From: Firmicutes bacterium UBA5301
GTDB taxonomy: Bacteria; Bacillota; UBA5301
Assembly (NCBI GenBank): GCA_002408345.1
Contig: DHRX01000168.1
Span: 3,879-12,673, forward strand
Reading direction: 5' to 3'
DNA length: 8,795 bases
Made by a program: the position numbers and the translations under genes
The notes under the pieces: generated by a model
Databases searched by the model: none
What the model was told of the DNA's origin: nothing
The model's input: only the letters and a program-made list of their open reading frames with translations
Part shown: piece by piece, positions 1-6,814 of the stretch
Layout of the letters: each line of letters opens with the position of its first letter
How positions within the stretch are numbered: position 1 is the first letter of the stretch

Positions 1-279
1 ATTCATACCGTAGCCGATGGTAACGGCCCGGTCAATGCTCTTGATGCCGCTTTGCGTAAGGCTTTGGCCTTGGTCTACCCCCATATTGAGCAGATCCAAC
101 TCAATGACTACAAAGTCCGAGTTTTAGATGAAACGGCTGGTACCGCCGCTAAGGTTCGGGTCCTAATAGAATCAGTAGGGTCAGGTCGCTCCTGGGGAAC
201 GGTTGGGGTTTCAACTAATATTATCGAGGCTAGCTGGCGGGCTTTAGTCGATAGTATCGAGTACGGATTGCAGCTTTAA
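1..279 (+). CDS. cimA: Citramalate synthase, C-terminal end (5' part outside window)
   Basis: The frame is open from base 1 to a TAA at 277-279, giving about 92 residues of the C-terminal LeuA-type allosteric/dimerisation domain. Recognisable blocks are a GNGPVNALDAALRKAL stretch, NDYKVRVLD, GTAAKVRVLIES, WGTVGVS and NIIEASW-AL-DSIEYGL. This wording is typical of the citramalate synthase branch (CimA) rather than 2-isopropylmalate synthase. CimA condenses pyruvate with acetyl-CoA to give (R)-citramalate, the first step of the threonine-independent isoleucine route in the cytoplasm, and this domain usually carries feedback inhibition. The catalytic TIM-barrel domain lies upstream of the window, so substrate specificity cannot be checked here. 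No rho-independent terminator is visible between this stop and the next gene. Confidence 0.85.
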   Translation: MHTVADGNGPVNALDAALRKALALVYPHIEQIQLNDYKVRVLDETAGTAAKVRVLIESVGSGRSWGTVGVSTNIIEASWRALVDSIEYGLQL

Positions 280-294
280 TTCCTAGTAAACTAC

Positions 295-323
295 TTGACT
301 TTGAAAAAAAGGGGTGTTAAAAT
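295..323 (+). promoter_or_regulatory. Sigma-A promoter of the feo operon
   Basis: A TTGACT -35 hexamer (295-300, 5/6 to consensus) and a TAAAAT -10 hexamer (318-323, 5/6) are separated by exactly 17 bases, which predicts a start near 330. It is the only strong promoter-like pair between the cimA stop and feoB, and it sits just before a Fur-box-like palindrome, as expected for an iron-repressed uptake operon. Confidence 0.75.
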
Positions 324-334
324 ACCCTTAGATT

Positions 335-353
335 GAGAATGATTTTCATTTAC
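335..353 (+). promoter_or_regulatory. Fur-box-like operator upstream of feoB
   Basis: The 19-mer GAGAATGATTTTCATTTAC matches the classical Fur box GATAATGATAATCATTATC at 14 of 19 positions. It contains a perfect AATGA-TTT-TCATT inverted repeat (338-350). It lies about +5 to +23 relative to the predicted start of the promoter at 295-323, so a bound regulator would block RNA polymerase or early elongation. Ferric uptake regulators commonly repress feo genes when iron is plentiful. The match is seen in the sequence; that Fur rather than another iron regulator binds is inferred. Confidence 0.65.
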
Positions 354-370
354 AGAAGAGAAGGTGCCCT

Positions 371-2422
371 ATGTCTAATTGTCATTGTTCTCCAACTCAA
401 ACTAATGCTACCGGCCAAAGACGGCGTCGGCGCCGGCGGGGTCAGCCGATTAACCCGGAACCAACTTTAGATCAACATAAACCTTTATTCTTAGTTGGTA
501 ACCCCAATGTAGGGAAATCCCTTATTTTCAACGCCCTAACCGGTGCTTATGTAACCGTCTCTAACTATCCAGGTACTACTGTAGAGCTTTCCCATGGCCA
601 CCTAAATCTGGGCGGAATAGTATTTGATGTTATTGATACCCCAGGTCTTTACGGATTACTTACCGTTACCGAAGAAGAACGGGTTACCCGTTCGCTTCTG
701 CTAGACCAACGGCCAGAGATAGTACTCCATGTCGTTGATGCCAAAAATCTAGAGCGGATGCTGCCCTTGACCCTGCAGCTTAAAGAAGCCGGACTGCCGT
801 TAATTTTGGTCGTTAATATGTTAGATGAAGCCGCTGCAGTTGGGTTACAAATAGATTTAGAGCTTCTCCAAACCCGGCTGGGCCTACCGGTAGTTGGAAC
901 GATTTCGACAACCGGAGAGGGGCTTGAGCAGTTGCGGGAAACTATTCGTGGTTATGCTGTAAATCCCCCACAACATCAACCCTATACTTCTAGCTACTTT
1001 GCGGACCAGATTACACAGGCTCAGGCCCAGATTGCTGATCTGCTCCGCCAAGATTATACTTTAAGTAAAACAACTATCGCGGAACTACTCTTAGCTGGTG
1101 AACCAGAGATTACGGAAAAACTAGCTACCCAAGAGCCGCTCTACTCCCAAATTGCTCCAATTATCGCTGCAACAGCTGAGCGCTATGCCGAACCCCTTAA
1201 CTTTGTCTTGGCCCTTCAGCGCCAGAACGCTGTTAACCAACTCTTAGACGGAGTCGTTACCGAAAGAGCTAGCCAGCAGCGGCGTTGGTCTACCTGGTTA
1301 AACCAGGCTACAGTCAACCCGTGGACAGGCTTCCCCCTCCTCTTACTAATCTTATACTTTGGACTCTACAAGTTCGTTGGGGTTTTTGGCGGGGGAACCA
1401 TTGTTGATTTTATCGAAACCAAGTTTTTCGCCGAAATCTTTAACCCCTGGATTGATAACCTCGTTGAATCCTATATACCTTGGCCTGTACTCCAAAACCT
1501 CATTGCCAAAGATTACGGTATTATTACCCTTGGTCTACGCTATGCGGTGGCTATCGTCTTACCTATTGTTGGCACATTCTTTCTTGCCTTTTCGATCATC
1601 GAAGATTCGGGCTACTTACCCCGAATTGCTCTACTGTTAGACCGGGGCTTTAAAAAAATCGGTTTAAATGGTCGGGCGGTAATTCCCATGGCCCTTGGTT
1701 TTGGTTGTGGTACCATGGCCACTATGGTTACCCGAACCCTTGAAACCAAGCGGGAGCGGGTCTTAGCTACCCTCCTCTTGGCCTTGGCGATCCCCTGTTC
1801 GGCCCAACTGGGGGTAATCATCGCCCTCCTCTCTGGCTCAGCTAAAGCCTTAGCTCTGTGGAGCCTGATTGTTCTCGGCATCTTATTACTCGTAGGCTAC
1901 TTAGGCGCCCAAGTCCTTCCTGGTGAACAGCCTGGTTTCTGCCTGGAAGTTCCACCGCTCCGCTTACCTAAGCTGAGGAACGTCTTGGCTAAGACCTACA
2001 CTAGGATGTACTGGTACTTCCTAGAGGTGCTACCCCTCTTTATCTTGGCTAGCGTCATTATCTGGGCTGCCGACCTACTCAAAATCTTCGACCTGGCCCT
2101 GGCGGCTTTGAACCCTATCGTTAATGCTATGGGTCTCCCTAACGAAGCCTCGGTAGCCTTCCTCTTCGGCTTTTTCCGTCGAGATTATGGCGCTGCCGGC
2201 TTATATGACTTACAACAGAGCGGTTTACTCGGCTTCAACCAGCTCTTAGTAGCTGCAGTTACGTTAACCCTTTTTGTACCGTGTATCGCTCAGTTTAGTG
2301 TCATGTGGAAAGAGCGGGGTTGGAAGACAGCGATAGCTATCGCCGGCTTTATTGTACCCTTCGCCTTCCTAGTCGGTTATTCTCTCAATCTAATTCTTAA
2401 TTTACTCGGGGTGATGCTCTAA
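371..2422 (+). CDS. feoB: Ferrous iron transporter FeoB
   Basis: This is a GTPase-coupled inner-membrane permease that imports Fe2+. The 683-residue protein has an N-terminal G domain with G1 GNPNVGKS (43-50), G2 YPGTT (66-70), G3 DTPG (89-92) and G4 NMLD (149-152, the FeoB form of NKxD). A helical spacer region follows (about 200-310), then hydrophobic membrane segments from about 320 to the end. The pore-type segment GFGCGTMATMVTRTLETKRER (443 onward) keeps the conserved cysteine (C446) but replaces the usual GCNVPA wording; C476 and C638 lie in later conserved blocks. Residues 1-38 are an unusual extension with a CHC pair (C4, C6) and seven consecutive arginines (17-23). ATG 371 follows AGAAGAGAAGGTG at 4 nt, and no other in-frame Met precedes the G domain, so the start is firm. 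Its stop overlaps the next ATG by 1 nt (TAATG), implying translational coupling. Confidence 0.96.
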   Translation: MSNCHCSPTQTNATGQRRRRRRRGQPINPEPTLDQHKPLFLVGNPNVGKSLIFNALTGAYVTVSNYPGTTVELSHGHLNLGGIVFDVIDTPGLYGLLTVTEEERVTRSLLLDQRPEIVLHVVDAKNLERMLPLTLQLKEAGLPLILVVNMLDEAAAVGLQIDLELLQTRLGLPVVGTISTTGEGLEQLRETIRGYAVNPPQHQPYTSSYFADQITQAQAQIADLLRQDYTLSKTTIAELLLAGEPEITEKLATQEPLYSQIAPIIAATAERYAEPLNFVLALQRQNAVNQLLDGVVTERASQQRRWSTWLNQATVNPWTGFPLLLLILYFGLYKFVGVFGGGTIVDFIETKFFAEIFNPWIDNLVESYIPWPVLQNLIAKDYGIITLGLRYAVAIVLPIVGTFFLAFSIIEDSGYLPRIALLLDRGFKKIGLNGRAVIPMALGFGCGTMATMVTRTLETKRERVLATLLLALAIPCSAQLGVIIALLSGSAKALALWSLIVLGILLLVGYLGAQVLPGEQPGFCLEVPPLRLPKLRNVLAKTYTRMYWYFLEVLPLFILASVIIWAADLLKIFDLALAALNPIVNAMGLPNEASVAFLFGFFRRDYGAAGLYDLQQSGLLGFNQLLVAAVTLTLFVPCIAQFSVMWKERGWKTAIAIAGFIVPFAFLVGYSLNLILNLLGVML

Positions 2423-2847
2423 TGCGGTGTGGTTTTTGTGGTCGGGAATTTTCTGAAGAATTAGGGGCTAGCGCTTGTGCCAACTGCCCCCTTAGTAAAC
2501 TTAAGGGGAGCCAAGGTTGCGGCCATGTTAAGTGCCCTTACTGTGGGTATGAAAACCCTCAGGAAACTAAGTTCGAACAAAAATTACGGACCTGGTCTTG
2601 GAGAAAAAGATCTCAGACCGATGACACACATAGTCTAGCTAACCTACCTAAAGGGGTACCGGCTAAGATCTGCCAACTGGATAAATCCAGCGCCAAAGAT
2701 CTCCAAAAACTGCTGGCCTTTGGTATCATGCCCGGTCAGTCAGTAGAAGTAATTCAGCGTTACCCTACTATCGTTGTTAAAGTAGGCCGAACTACCGTGG
2801 CCTTAGACAAACAAGTAGCGGCCCAGGTTTTCGTCTGCGCTAGTTGA
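2422..2847 (+). CDS. feoA: FeoA-domain protein with cysteine-rich N-terminal module
   Basis: The 141-residue cytoplasmic protein has two parts. Residues about 1-46 form a cysteine-rich module with CGFC (3-6), CANC (19-22), C33, H35 and CPYC (38-41): seven cysteines arranged like a zinc ribbon or an iron-sulfur site. After a basic linker (about 47-70), residues about 72-141 match the SH3-like FeoA domain, with LPKG at its start, then LLAFGIMPGQSVEVIQ, a KVGRT turn, and the final VALD-QVAAQVFV strand. FeoA proteins bind FeoB and modulate ferrous iron transport. Plain FeoA is about 75 residues, so this is a longer two-module form. The gene begins inside the feoB stop codon. Whether the N-terminal module binds zinc, Fe2+ or a cluster cannot be told from sequence. 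Confidence 0.85.
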   Translation: MRCGFCGREFSEELGASACANCPLSKLKGSQGCGHVKCPYCGYENPQETKFEQKLRTWSWRKRSQTDDTHSLANLPKGVPAKICQLDKSSAKDLQKLLAFGIMPGQSVEVIQRYPTIVVKVGRTTVALDKQVAAQVFVCAS

Positions 2848-2849
2848 GA

Positions 2850-2878
2850 TTGACAAGCTCTAGCCGCTATGGCATAAT
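2850..2878 (+). promoter_or_regulatory. Sigma-A promoter of the pyr operon
   Basis: A perfect TTGACA -35 (2850-2855) and a CATAAT -10 (2873-2878, 5/6) are separated by 17 bases. A TG at 2870-2871 sits one base upstream of the -10, giving an extended -10. Transcription should begin near 2883-2885, leaving a leader of only about 54 nt before pyrB. The -35 starts 2 nt after the feoA stop codon. Confidence 0.8.
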
Positions 2879-2895
2879 GTTTGGGATAAACTAAA

Positions 2896-2931
2896 TCCTT
2901 TAAGTGCAGTCCGGCGAGGCTGCAAAGGAGG
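2896..2931 (+). promoter_or_regulatory. PyrR-binding RNA hairpin overlapping the pyrB ribosome binding site
   Basis: The leader RNA can fold with a lower stem TCCTT (2896-2900) to AAGGA (2925-2929), a four-base purine-containing bulge on the 5' side (2901-2904), and an upper stem GCAG-(T)-CC (2906-2912) to GG-CTGC (2918-2923) with T2910 bulged. The top reads C-GGCGA (2912-2917) and fits the CNGNGA loop of known PyrR-binding loops; B. subtilis elements read UCCAGAGAGGCU where this one reads UCCGGCGAGGCU. PyrR binds such loops when UMP or UTP is abundant. Here the 3' arm of the lower stem is the pyrB Shine-Dalgarno itself (AAAGGAGG, 2924-2931, 7 nt before ATG 2939), so binding should hide it. 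The short leader has no room for a terminator/antiterminator pair, which points to translational repression. Confidence 0.8.
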
Positions 2932-2938
2932 CTAGAGT

Positions 2939-3838
2939 ATGTCCAACTCTCTTTTAGGTATGCCTGAGTTAACCAGGCCCCAGATTAATTATCTGATTCA
3001 ACGTGCTAATTATTGGCGAGAAAACTGGGCCAACCCACCACAACCTTTAGCTTACCGTACCGTAGCTAACCTTTTTTTTGAACCAAGTACCCGTACCCGT
3101 TTTTCCTTTGAAATGGCCGCTAACCGTTTAGGCGCCCAAGTCCTAAATTTTAGTGAGGCTGCCTCCAGCACTACCAAAGGAGAATCCCTCTACGATACTG
3201 TTAAAACTTTAGAAGCGATGGGCTTTGATGCGGTAGTAATCCGCCACAAAGAAAATGGCATTGTCCATAACCTTTCATCTTTAGTCGAAGTCCCCTTAAT
3301 TAATGCCGGAACCGGAACCCAAGAACACCCAACCCAGTGCCTCTTAGACCTTTATACGATGCAGCAGCACTTTGGAGGGCTTAATGGGCTCTCGGTAGCT
3401 ATTATCGGTGATATTGTTCATTCTCGAGTTGCTAATTCCCACCTCAGCGCCTTGCCGAAGATGGGGGCCCACGTTATTGTTAGCGGCCCTAGACATCTGC
3501 TCCCTGCTGATCTTCCCCGCCCTATTGAGTTTATGCCGGTCGATGCAGCTGTAGCCGCAGCCGATGTAGTCATGCTCCTCCGGCTCCAACTAGAACGCTT
3601 TTCTGATCTGGCCCTCAGTATCGATATTTACCACCGGGATTACGGTTTAACCGAAACCAGAGCCCAACGCATGAAACCAACAGCGATGATAATGCATCCT
3701 GGTCCGGTTAACCGTGGGGTTGAGATCGCTGGTGCCCTGATTGAAAGTGAAAAATCGCTGATTAATACCCAAGTGCGTAACGGCGTTTTAATGCGTATGG
3801 CTATTCTTGAGTGGGCTATATTAGGGGAGCAAGAGTAA
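2939..3838 (+). CDS. pyrB: Aspartate carbamoyltransferase catalytic subunit
   Basis: PyrB joins carbamoyl phosphate and L-aspartate to give N-carbamoyl-L-aspartate, the committed step of de novo pyrimidine synthesis, in the cytoplasm. The 299-residue length fits the family. Visible motifs are the carbamoyl-phosphate loop FEPSTRTRFSFE (47-58, STRTR at 50-54), the 80s-loop K80 in TKGES, the AGTGTQEHPTQ block (123-133), the second-domain strand VAIIGDIVHSRV (153-164), LRLQLER (214-220) and the HPGPVNRGVEI block (253-263). No regulatory subunit gene (pyrI) is present, consistent with a free catalytic trimer. The ATG is set by GGAGG at 2927-2931, which lies within the PyrR-type hairpin. It is the first gene of the pyr operon, and pyrC starts 1 nt after its stop. 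Confidence 0.97.
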   Translation: MSNSLLGMPELTRPQINYLIQRANYWRENWANPPQPLAYRTVANLFFEPSTRTRFSFEMAANRLGAQVLNFSEAASSTTKGESLYDTVKTLEAMGFDAVVIRHKENGIVHNLSSLVEVPLINAGTGTQEHPTQCLLDLYTMQQHFGGLNGLSVAIIGDIVHSRVANSHLSALPKMGAHVIVSGPRHLLPADLPRPIEFMPVDAAVAAADVVMLLRLQLERFSDLALSIDIYHRDYGLTETRAQRMKPTAMIMHPGPVNRGVEIAGALIESEKSLINTQVRNGVLMRMAILEWAILGEQE

Positions 3839-3839
3839 A

Positions 3840-5105
3840 ATGGGGATATTATTACAAGAGGTTACTCTCTTCCGTCAGGAAAAAGGTCTCTGGGATGTAC
3901 TTATCGTTAACGATGAGATTACAGCTATTGCTCCTAACCTACCGGAAAGTGACCATCTGGTCATCCCTGGCCAAGCTAAGCTATTAGTCCCAGGCTTTGT
4001 CGATCTCCATACCCATTTACGGGAACCGGGCTTTACAGCTAAAGAAACGATTGCGAGCGGAACTTTAGCTGCTGCTAAGGGGGGGTACGTAAGAGTTTGC
4101 GCCATGCCCAATACCCTACCACCCCCAGATACCCCTGAACAAGTCCGGGCCCTACGCCAATTAATCACAGCTCAAGCCCATATTCCGGTAGAGATAATTG
4201 GTGCAGCAACTAAACAGCGGGCTGGTATTAATGCTAGTAATGCCGCTGATTTAGGTTTGGCTGGTGTAGTAGCCCTCTCTGACGATGGTTCTGGGATCCA
4301 AAACCAACAAGTACTGGAAACTGTACTACAGCAGTGTCGCCAAGCAGATTTACCTTACTTCTCCCACTGTGAAGATGCCCAGCTAAGCCAAGACGGTATT
4401 TTTGCTAATACCATTCCAGCCGAGTCGGAATTTCTACCATTAAGCCGTGAACTCAACTTGGTCCAGAAAACCGGTGCCCGCTATCACCTCTGTCACGTTA
4501 GTACTCACCAAGGGGTAGCCTTAATCCAAGAAGCCAAAGAACAGGGGCTACCGGTAAGCGCAGAAGTCACGCCCCACCATTTAGTACTAAACGCCGAGGA
4601 AATCACTGAGTGGACCGGTCTCTACAAGGTCAACCCACCGATCCGCTCACCTCAAGATCAAGCGGCATTAATAGCTGGATTAAAGGATGGGGTTATCGAT
4701 TGTATTGCTACCGATCACGCCCCCCACACCCAAGCTGAGAAAGATCAGCCGCCAGCTGAGGCCCCTTTTGGTTTTAGCGGTATTGAACTAGCGTTTCCAC
4801 TTTTGTACACCGAATTAGTTCTGACTGGGAAAATAGCATTAGCCCCAATACTTACCGCTCTGATACTAAAGCCACGCCAGCTCATCCGACTCCCCCAGCC
4901 TAGTCTAGGGCTGCAGGTAGGGGAACCGGCTAATTTAACCTTAATTGACCTAGCTACTGCGCAAACTGTTAATAGCGCTAACATGGTTTCTCAGGGGAAA
5001 AATACGCCCTTTTTAGGGAAAAAACTTTACGGTTGGCCCATATTAACTGTGGTCACCGGAAAAATAGTTTGGCACAAGGAAGGGGTTTTCCATGCTGAAT
5101 TGTGA
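3840..5105 (+). CDS. pyrC: Dihydroorotase (class I)
   Basis: PyrC reversibly cyclises N-carbamoyl-L-aspartate to dihydroorotate using a binuclear metal centre. The 421-residue amidohydrolase shows the metal-binding D-x-H-x-H signature DLHTHLREPGF (55-65, H57 and H59, R61 for substrate), the MPN substrate motif (89-91), SDDGSGIQ (147-154, D148), SHCED (175-179, H176), CHVSTHQ (218-224, H219), AEVTPHH (241-247) and ATDHAPHT (290-297, D292). The spacing of H219 and D292 is as in Bacillus-type enzymes, and all expected ligands are present. The start is 1 nt after the pyrB stop, preceded by AGGGGAG in the pyrB end. The 3' end overlaps pyrK by 14 nt, implying translational coupling. Confidence 0.97.
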   Translation: MGILLQEVTLFRQEKGLWDVLIVNDEITAIAPNLPESDHLVIPGQAKLLVPGFVDLHTHLREPGFTAKETIASGTLAAAKGGYVRVCAMPNTLPPPDTPEQVRALRQLITAQAHIPVEIIGAATKQRAGINASNAADLGLAGVVALSDDGSGIQNQQVLETVLQQCRQADLPYFSHCEDAQLSQDGIFANTIPAESEFLPLSRELNLVQKTGARYHLCHVSTHQGVALIQEAKEQGLPVSAEVTPHHLVLNAEEITEWTGLYKVNPPIRSPQDQAALIAGLKDGVIDCIATDHAPHTQAEKDQPPAEAPFGFSGIELAFPLLYTELVLTGKIALAPILTALILKPRQLIRLPQPSLGLQVGEPANLTLIDLATAQTVNSANMVSQGKNTPFLGKKLYGWPILTVVTGKIVWHKEGVFHAEL

Positions 5106-5892
5106 GGCCCAAGTAATCACTAATACACCGTTAACCGCTAGCGTTTTCAGTCTGACCCTACGCTTACCATTTGCTCCCGATAGCCAGGTTACCCCCGGCC
5201 AATTTTATATGCTTAAAGTCAGCGGTAACATCGGGTTGGATCCTTTGTTACGGCGCCCGATTAGTGTCTGTGCTTTCGACCCGCTAACCCAAACCCTCCG
5301 GTTTGTTATCCGCAGAGTCGGTCGGGGTACTACAATCTTAGAACAACTACGTCCCGGCGATCCCCTAGAAGTCTTCGGCCCTTTAGGCCATGGGTTCCCA
5401 TACCCGGAAGAGCCTAACACCCACGCTCTGCTGATCGGTGGTGGCGTTGGTATCCCTCCCCTACTCTATCTGGCCCAAGAGTTAAGTAACGCTGGCGTTC
5501 AAGTTACCGCTTTGCTCGGCTTTCGCAGTGAAAAGGAAGTCTTCCTCCTCGACGAGTTTAGCCGCTGGGGAACGGTAGAGATTGCTACCGATGATGGTAG
5601 TTTAGGGGCTTGCGGGAACGTCTGTGATCTACTGGAAAACCATTTGACCAACTCGCACTGGTCGATAGCCTACGCTTGTGGTCCTCTGCCTATGTTACAA
5701 AGGCTGGAAGTTCTCCTCGGCCAAGACCAGCGACCGGTTTATGTATCCTTAGAAAAACGGATGGCTTGTGGGATCGGAGCTTGTACCGCCTGTACCTGTA
5801 AGCGCCAACACCCTGAGCCTGAGAATCGGTCGAGTTTGGTCTGTACAGATGGTCCTGTTTTCCGATTAGGGGAGGTGGAACTAGATGTCTAA
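5092..5892 (+). CDS. pyrK: Dihydroorotate dehydrogenase B, electron transfer subunit
   Basis: PyrK carries FAD and a [2Fe-2S] cluster and passes electrons from the PyrD FMN to NAD+ in a PyrD2-PyrK2 complex. The 266-residue protein has a ferredoxin-reductase-like fold: flavin motif RRPISV (54-59), FVIRRVGRGT (71-80), GPLGHGF (96-102), pyridine-nucleotide loop LLIGGGVGIPPL (113-124) and YACGPLPML (194-202). At the C-terminus is the cluster motif ACGIGACTACTC with C226, C231 and C234, plus C251 in VCTDGPVF as the fourth ligand; C236 is an additional cysteine. AAGGAAGGGG (5076-5085) lies 6 nt before the ATG, which is inside pyrC. Carbamoyl phosphate synthase genes, which precede pyrK in many Firmicutes operons, are absent here. 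The gene overlaps pyrD by 8 nt. Confidence 0.96.
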   Translation: MLNCEAQVITNTPLTASVFSLTLRLPFAPDSQVTPGQFYMLKVSGNIGLDPLLRRPISVCAFDPLTQTLRFVIRRVGRGTTILEQLRPGDPLEVFGPLGHGFPYPEEPNTHALLIGGGVGIPPLLYLAQELSNAGVQVTALLGFRSEKEVFLLDEFSRWGTVEIATDDGSLGACGNVCDLLENHLTNSHWSIAYACGPLPMLQRLEVLLGQDQRPVYVSLEKRMACGIGACTACTCKRQHPEPENRSSLVCTDGPVFRLGEVELDV

Positions 5893-6802
5893 CCCTTTAG
5901 CGGTTCAGTTAGGATCCTTATCCCTTCAAAACCCGGTTATGCCAGCTAGCGGTTGCTTCGGATATGGTCAGGAATTTGCTCGGCTTTATGACCTCTCCCA
6001 ACTGGGGGCTATTGTTGTTAAGGCGACTACACCCCAGCCAACACAGGGTAACCCTACCCCACGAGTTGCCGAAACACCAGCCGGCATGCTCAACGCCATC
6101 GGTCTGCAAAATCCGGGGTTAGAGGTAGTCTGCCAGCAGCTACTACCGCCTTTAGTTCCCTTAGGTATCCCGATAATTGTCAATATTGCTGGAGCCAGTA
6201 TCGCCGATTATATTGAAGTAGCCCAAGTTGTTTCCCAGGTACCTGGCATTGCAGCCTTAGAGTTAAATATTTCGTGTCCTAACGTCAAACAGGGGGGGCT
6301 GGCTTTTGGCGCCGACCCTGACACCGCGGCAACTGTAACTAGAGAGGTCAAAGCCGTTTCCGCAGTTCCGGTCTTTGTCAAACTGTCGCCTAATGTTACC
6401 GATATTGTGGCCATAGCTACCGCAGTAGAAGCTGCCGGAGCCGATGGGTTAAGCTTGATTAATACCCTCCTGGGCATGGCCATCGATATCCGGCGCCGTC
6501 AGCCGATCTTAGGTAATATAGTGGGGGGACTCTCTGGTCCAGCCGTTAAACCGGTGGCCCTGCGCTTAGTCCACCAAGTCTACCAAGCCGTCTCTATACC
6601 TATTATCGGCATGGGTGGAATTACCTGTGCCGAGGATGTAATCGAATTTATGCTCGCTGGGGCAAGGGCGATAGCCGTCGGTACCGCCAACTTCGTCGAT
6701 CCTTATATCTTACCCAAAATTATTGCTGATTTACCGCCCCTCTTGACCGAATTAGGGGTGAGCTCAATAACTGAACTAATCGGCGGGTTAAAATTAGCTT
6801 AG
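5885..6802 (+). CDS. pyrD: Dihydroorotate dehydrogenase B, catalytic subunit (class 1B)
   Basis: PyrD oxidises dihydroorotate to orotate with FMN in a TIM barrel, and the adjacent PyrK takes the electrons to NAD+. The 305-residue length and the neighbouring pyrK mark class 1B. Motifs are NPVMPASGCFGYG (16-28), the flavin/substrate lysine K46 in VVKATT, GMLNAIGLQNPG (67-78), LELNISCPNVKQGG (125-138) with C131 as catalytic base, VFVKLSPNV (163-171, K166), SLINTLLGM (190-198), and the FMN phosphate-binding GGLSGPA (214-220), GMGGI (242-246) and GTANF (266-270). GGAGGTG (5871-5877) sits 7 nt before the ATG, which lies inside the end of pyrK, so the two subunits are probably translationally coupled in equal amounts. 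Confidence 0.97.
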   Translation: MSNPLAVQLGSLSLQNPVMPASGCFGYGQEFARLYDLSQLGAIVVKATTPQPTQGNPTPRVAETPAGMLNAIGLQNPGLEVVCQQLLPPLVPLGIPIIVNIAGASIADYIEVAQVVSQVPGIAALELNISCPNVKQGGLAFGADPDTAATVTREVKAVSAVPVFVKLSPNVTDIVAIATAVEAAGADGLSLINTLLGMAIDIRRRQPILGNIVGGLSGPAVKPVALRLVHQVYQAVSIPIIGMGGITCAEDVIEFMLAGARAIAVGTANFVDPYILPKIIADLPPLLTELGVSSITELIGGLKLA

Positions 6803-6814
6803 GGAGGCCTGTAC

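Noticed and set aside
304..327. On the minus strand, a small GGGT...ACCC hairpin followed by seven Ts, resembling a terminator pointing towards cimA.
   Set aside because: The stem is only 4 bp before an A-C mismatch, no minus-strand gene runs into it, and the same bases form the feo promoter spacer and -10.
1359..1881. Additional open frames of 80-97 codons on both strands inside feoB, pyrB, pyrC and pyrD.
   Set aside because: They lie wholly inside strongly conserved genes, lack ribosome sites and family-like composition, and are shadows of the true frames.
1901..1917. A 17-base exact repeat (TTAGGCGCCCAAGTCCT) shared by feoB and pyrB (3128-3144).
   Set aside because: Both copies are in frame and encode LGAQVL with the same codons; a chance match of common codons, with no similarity around it.
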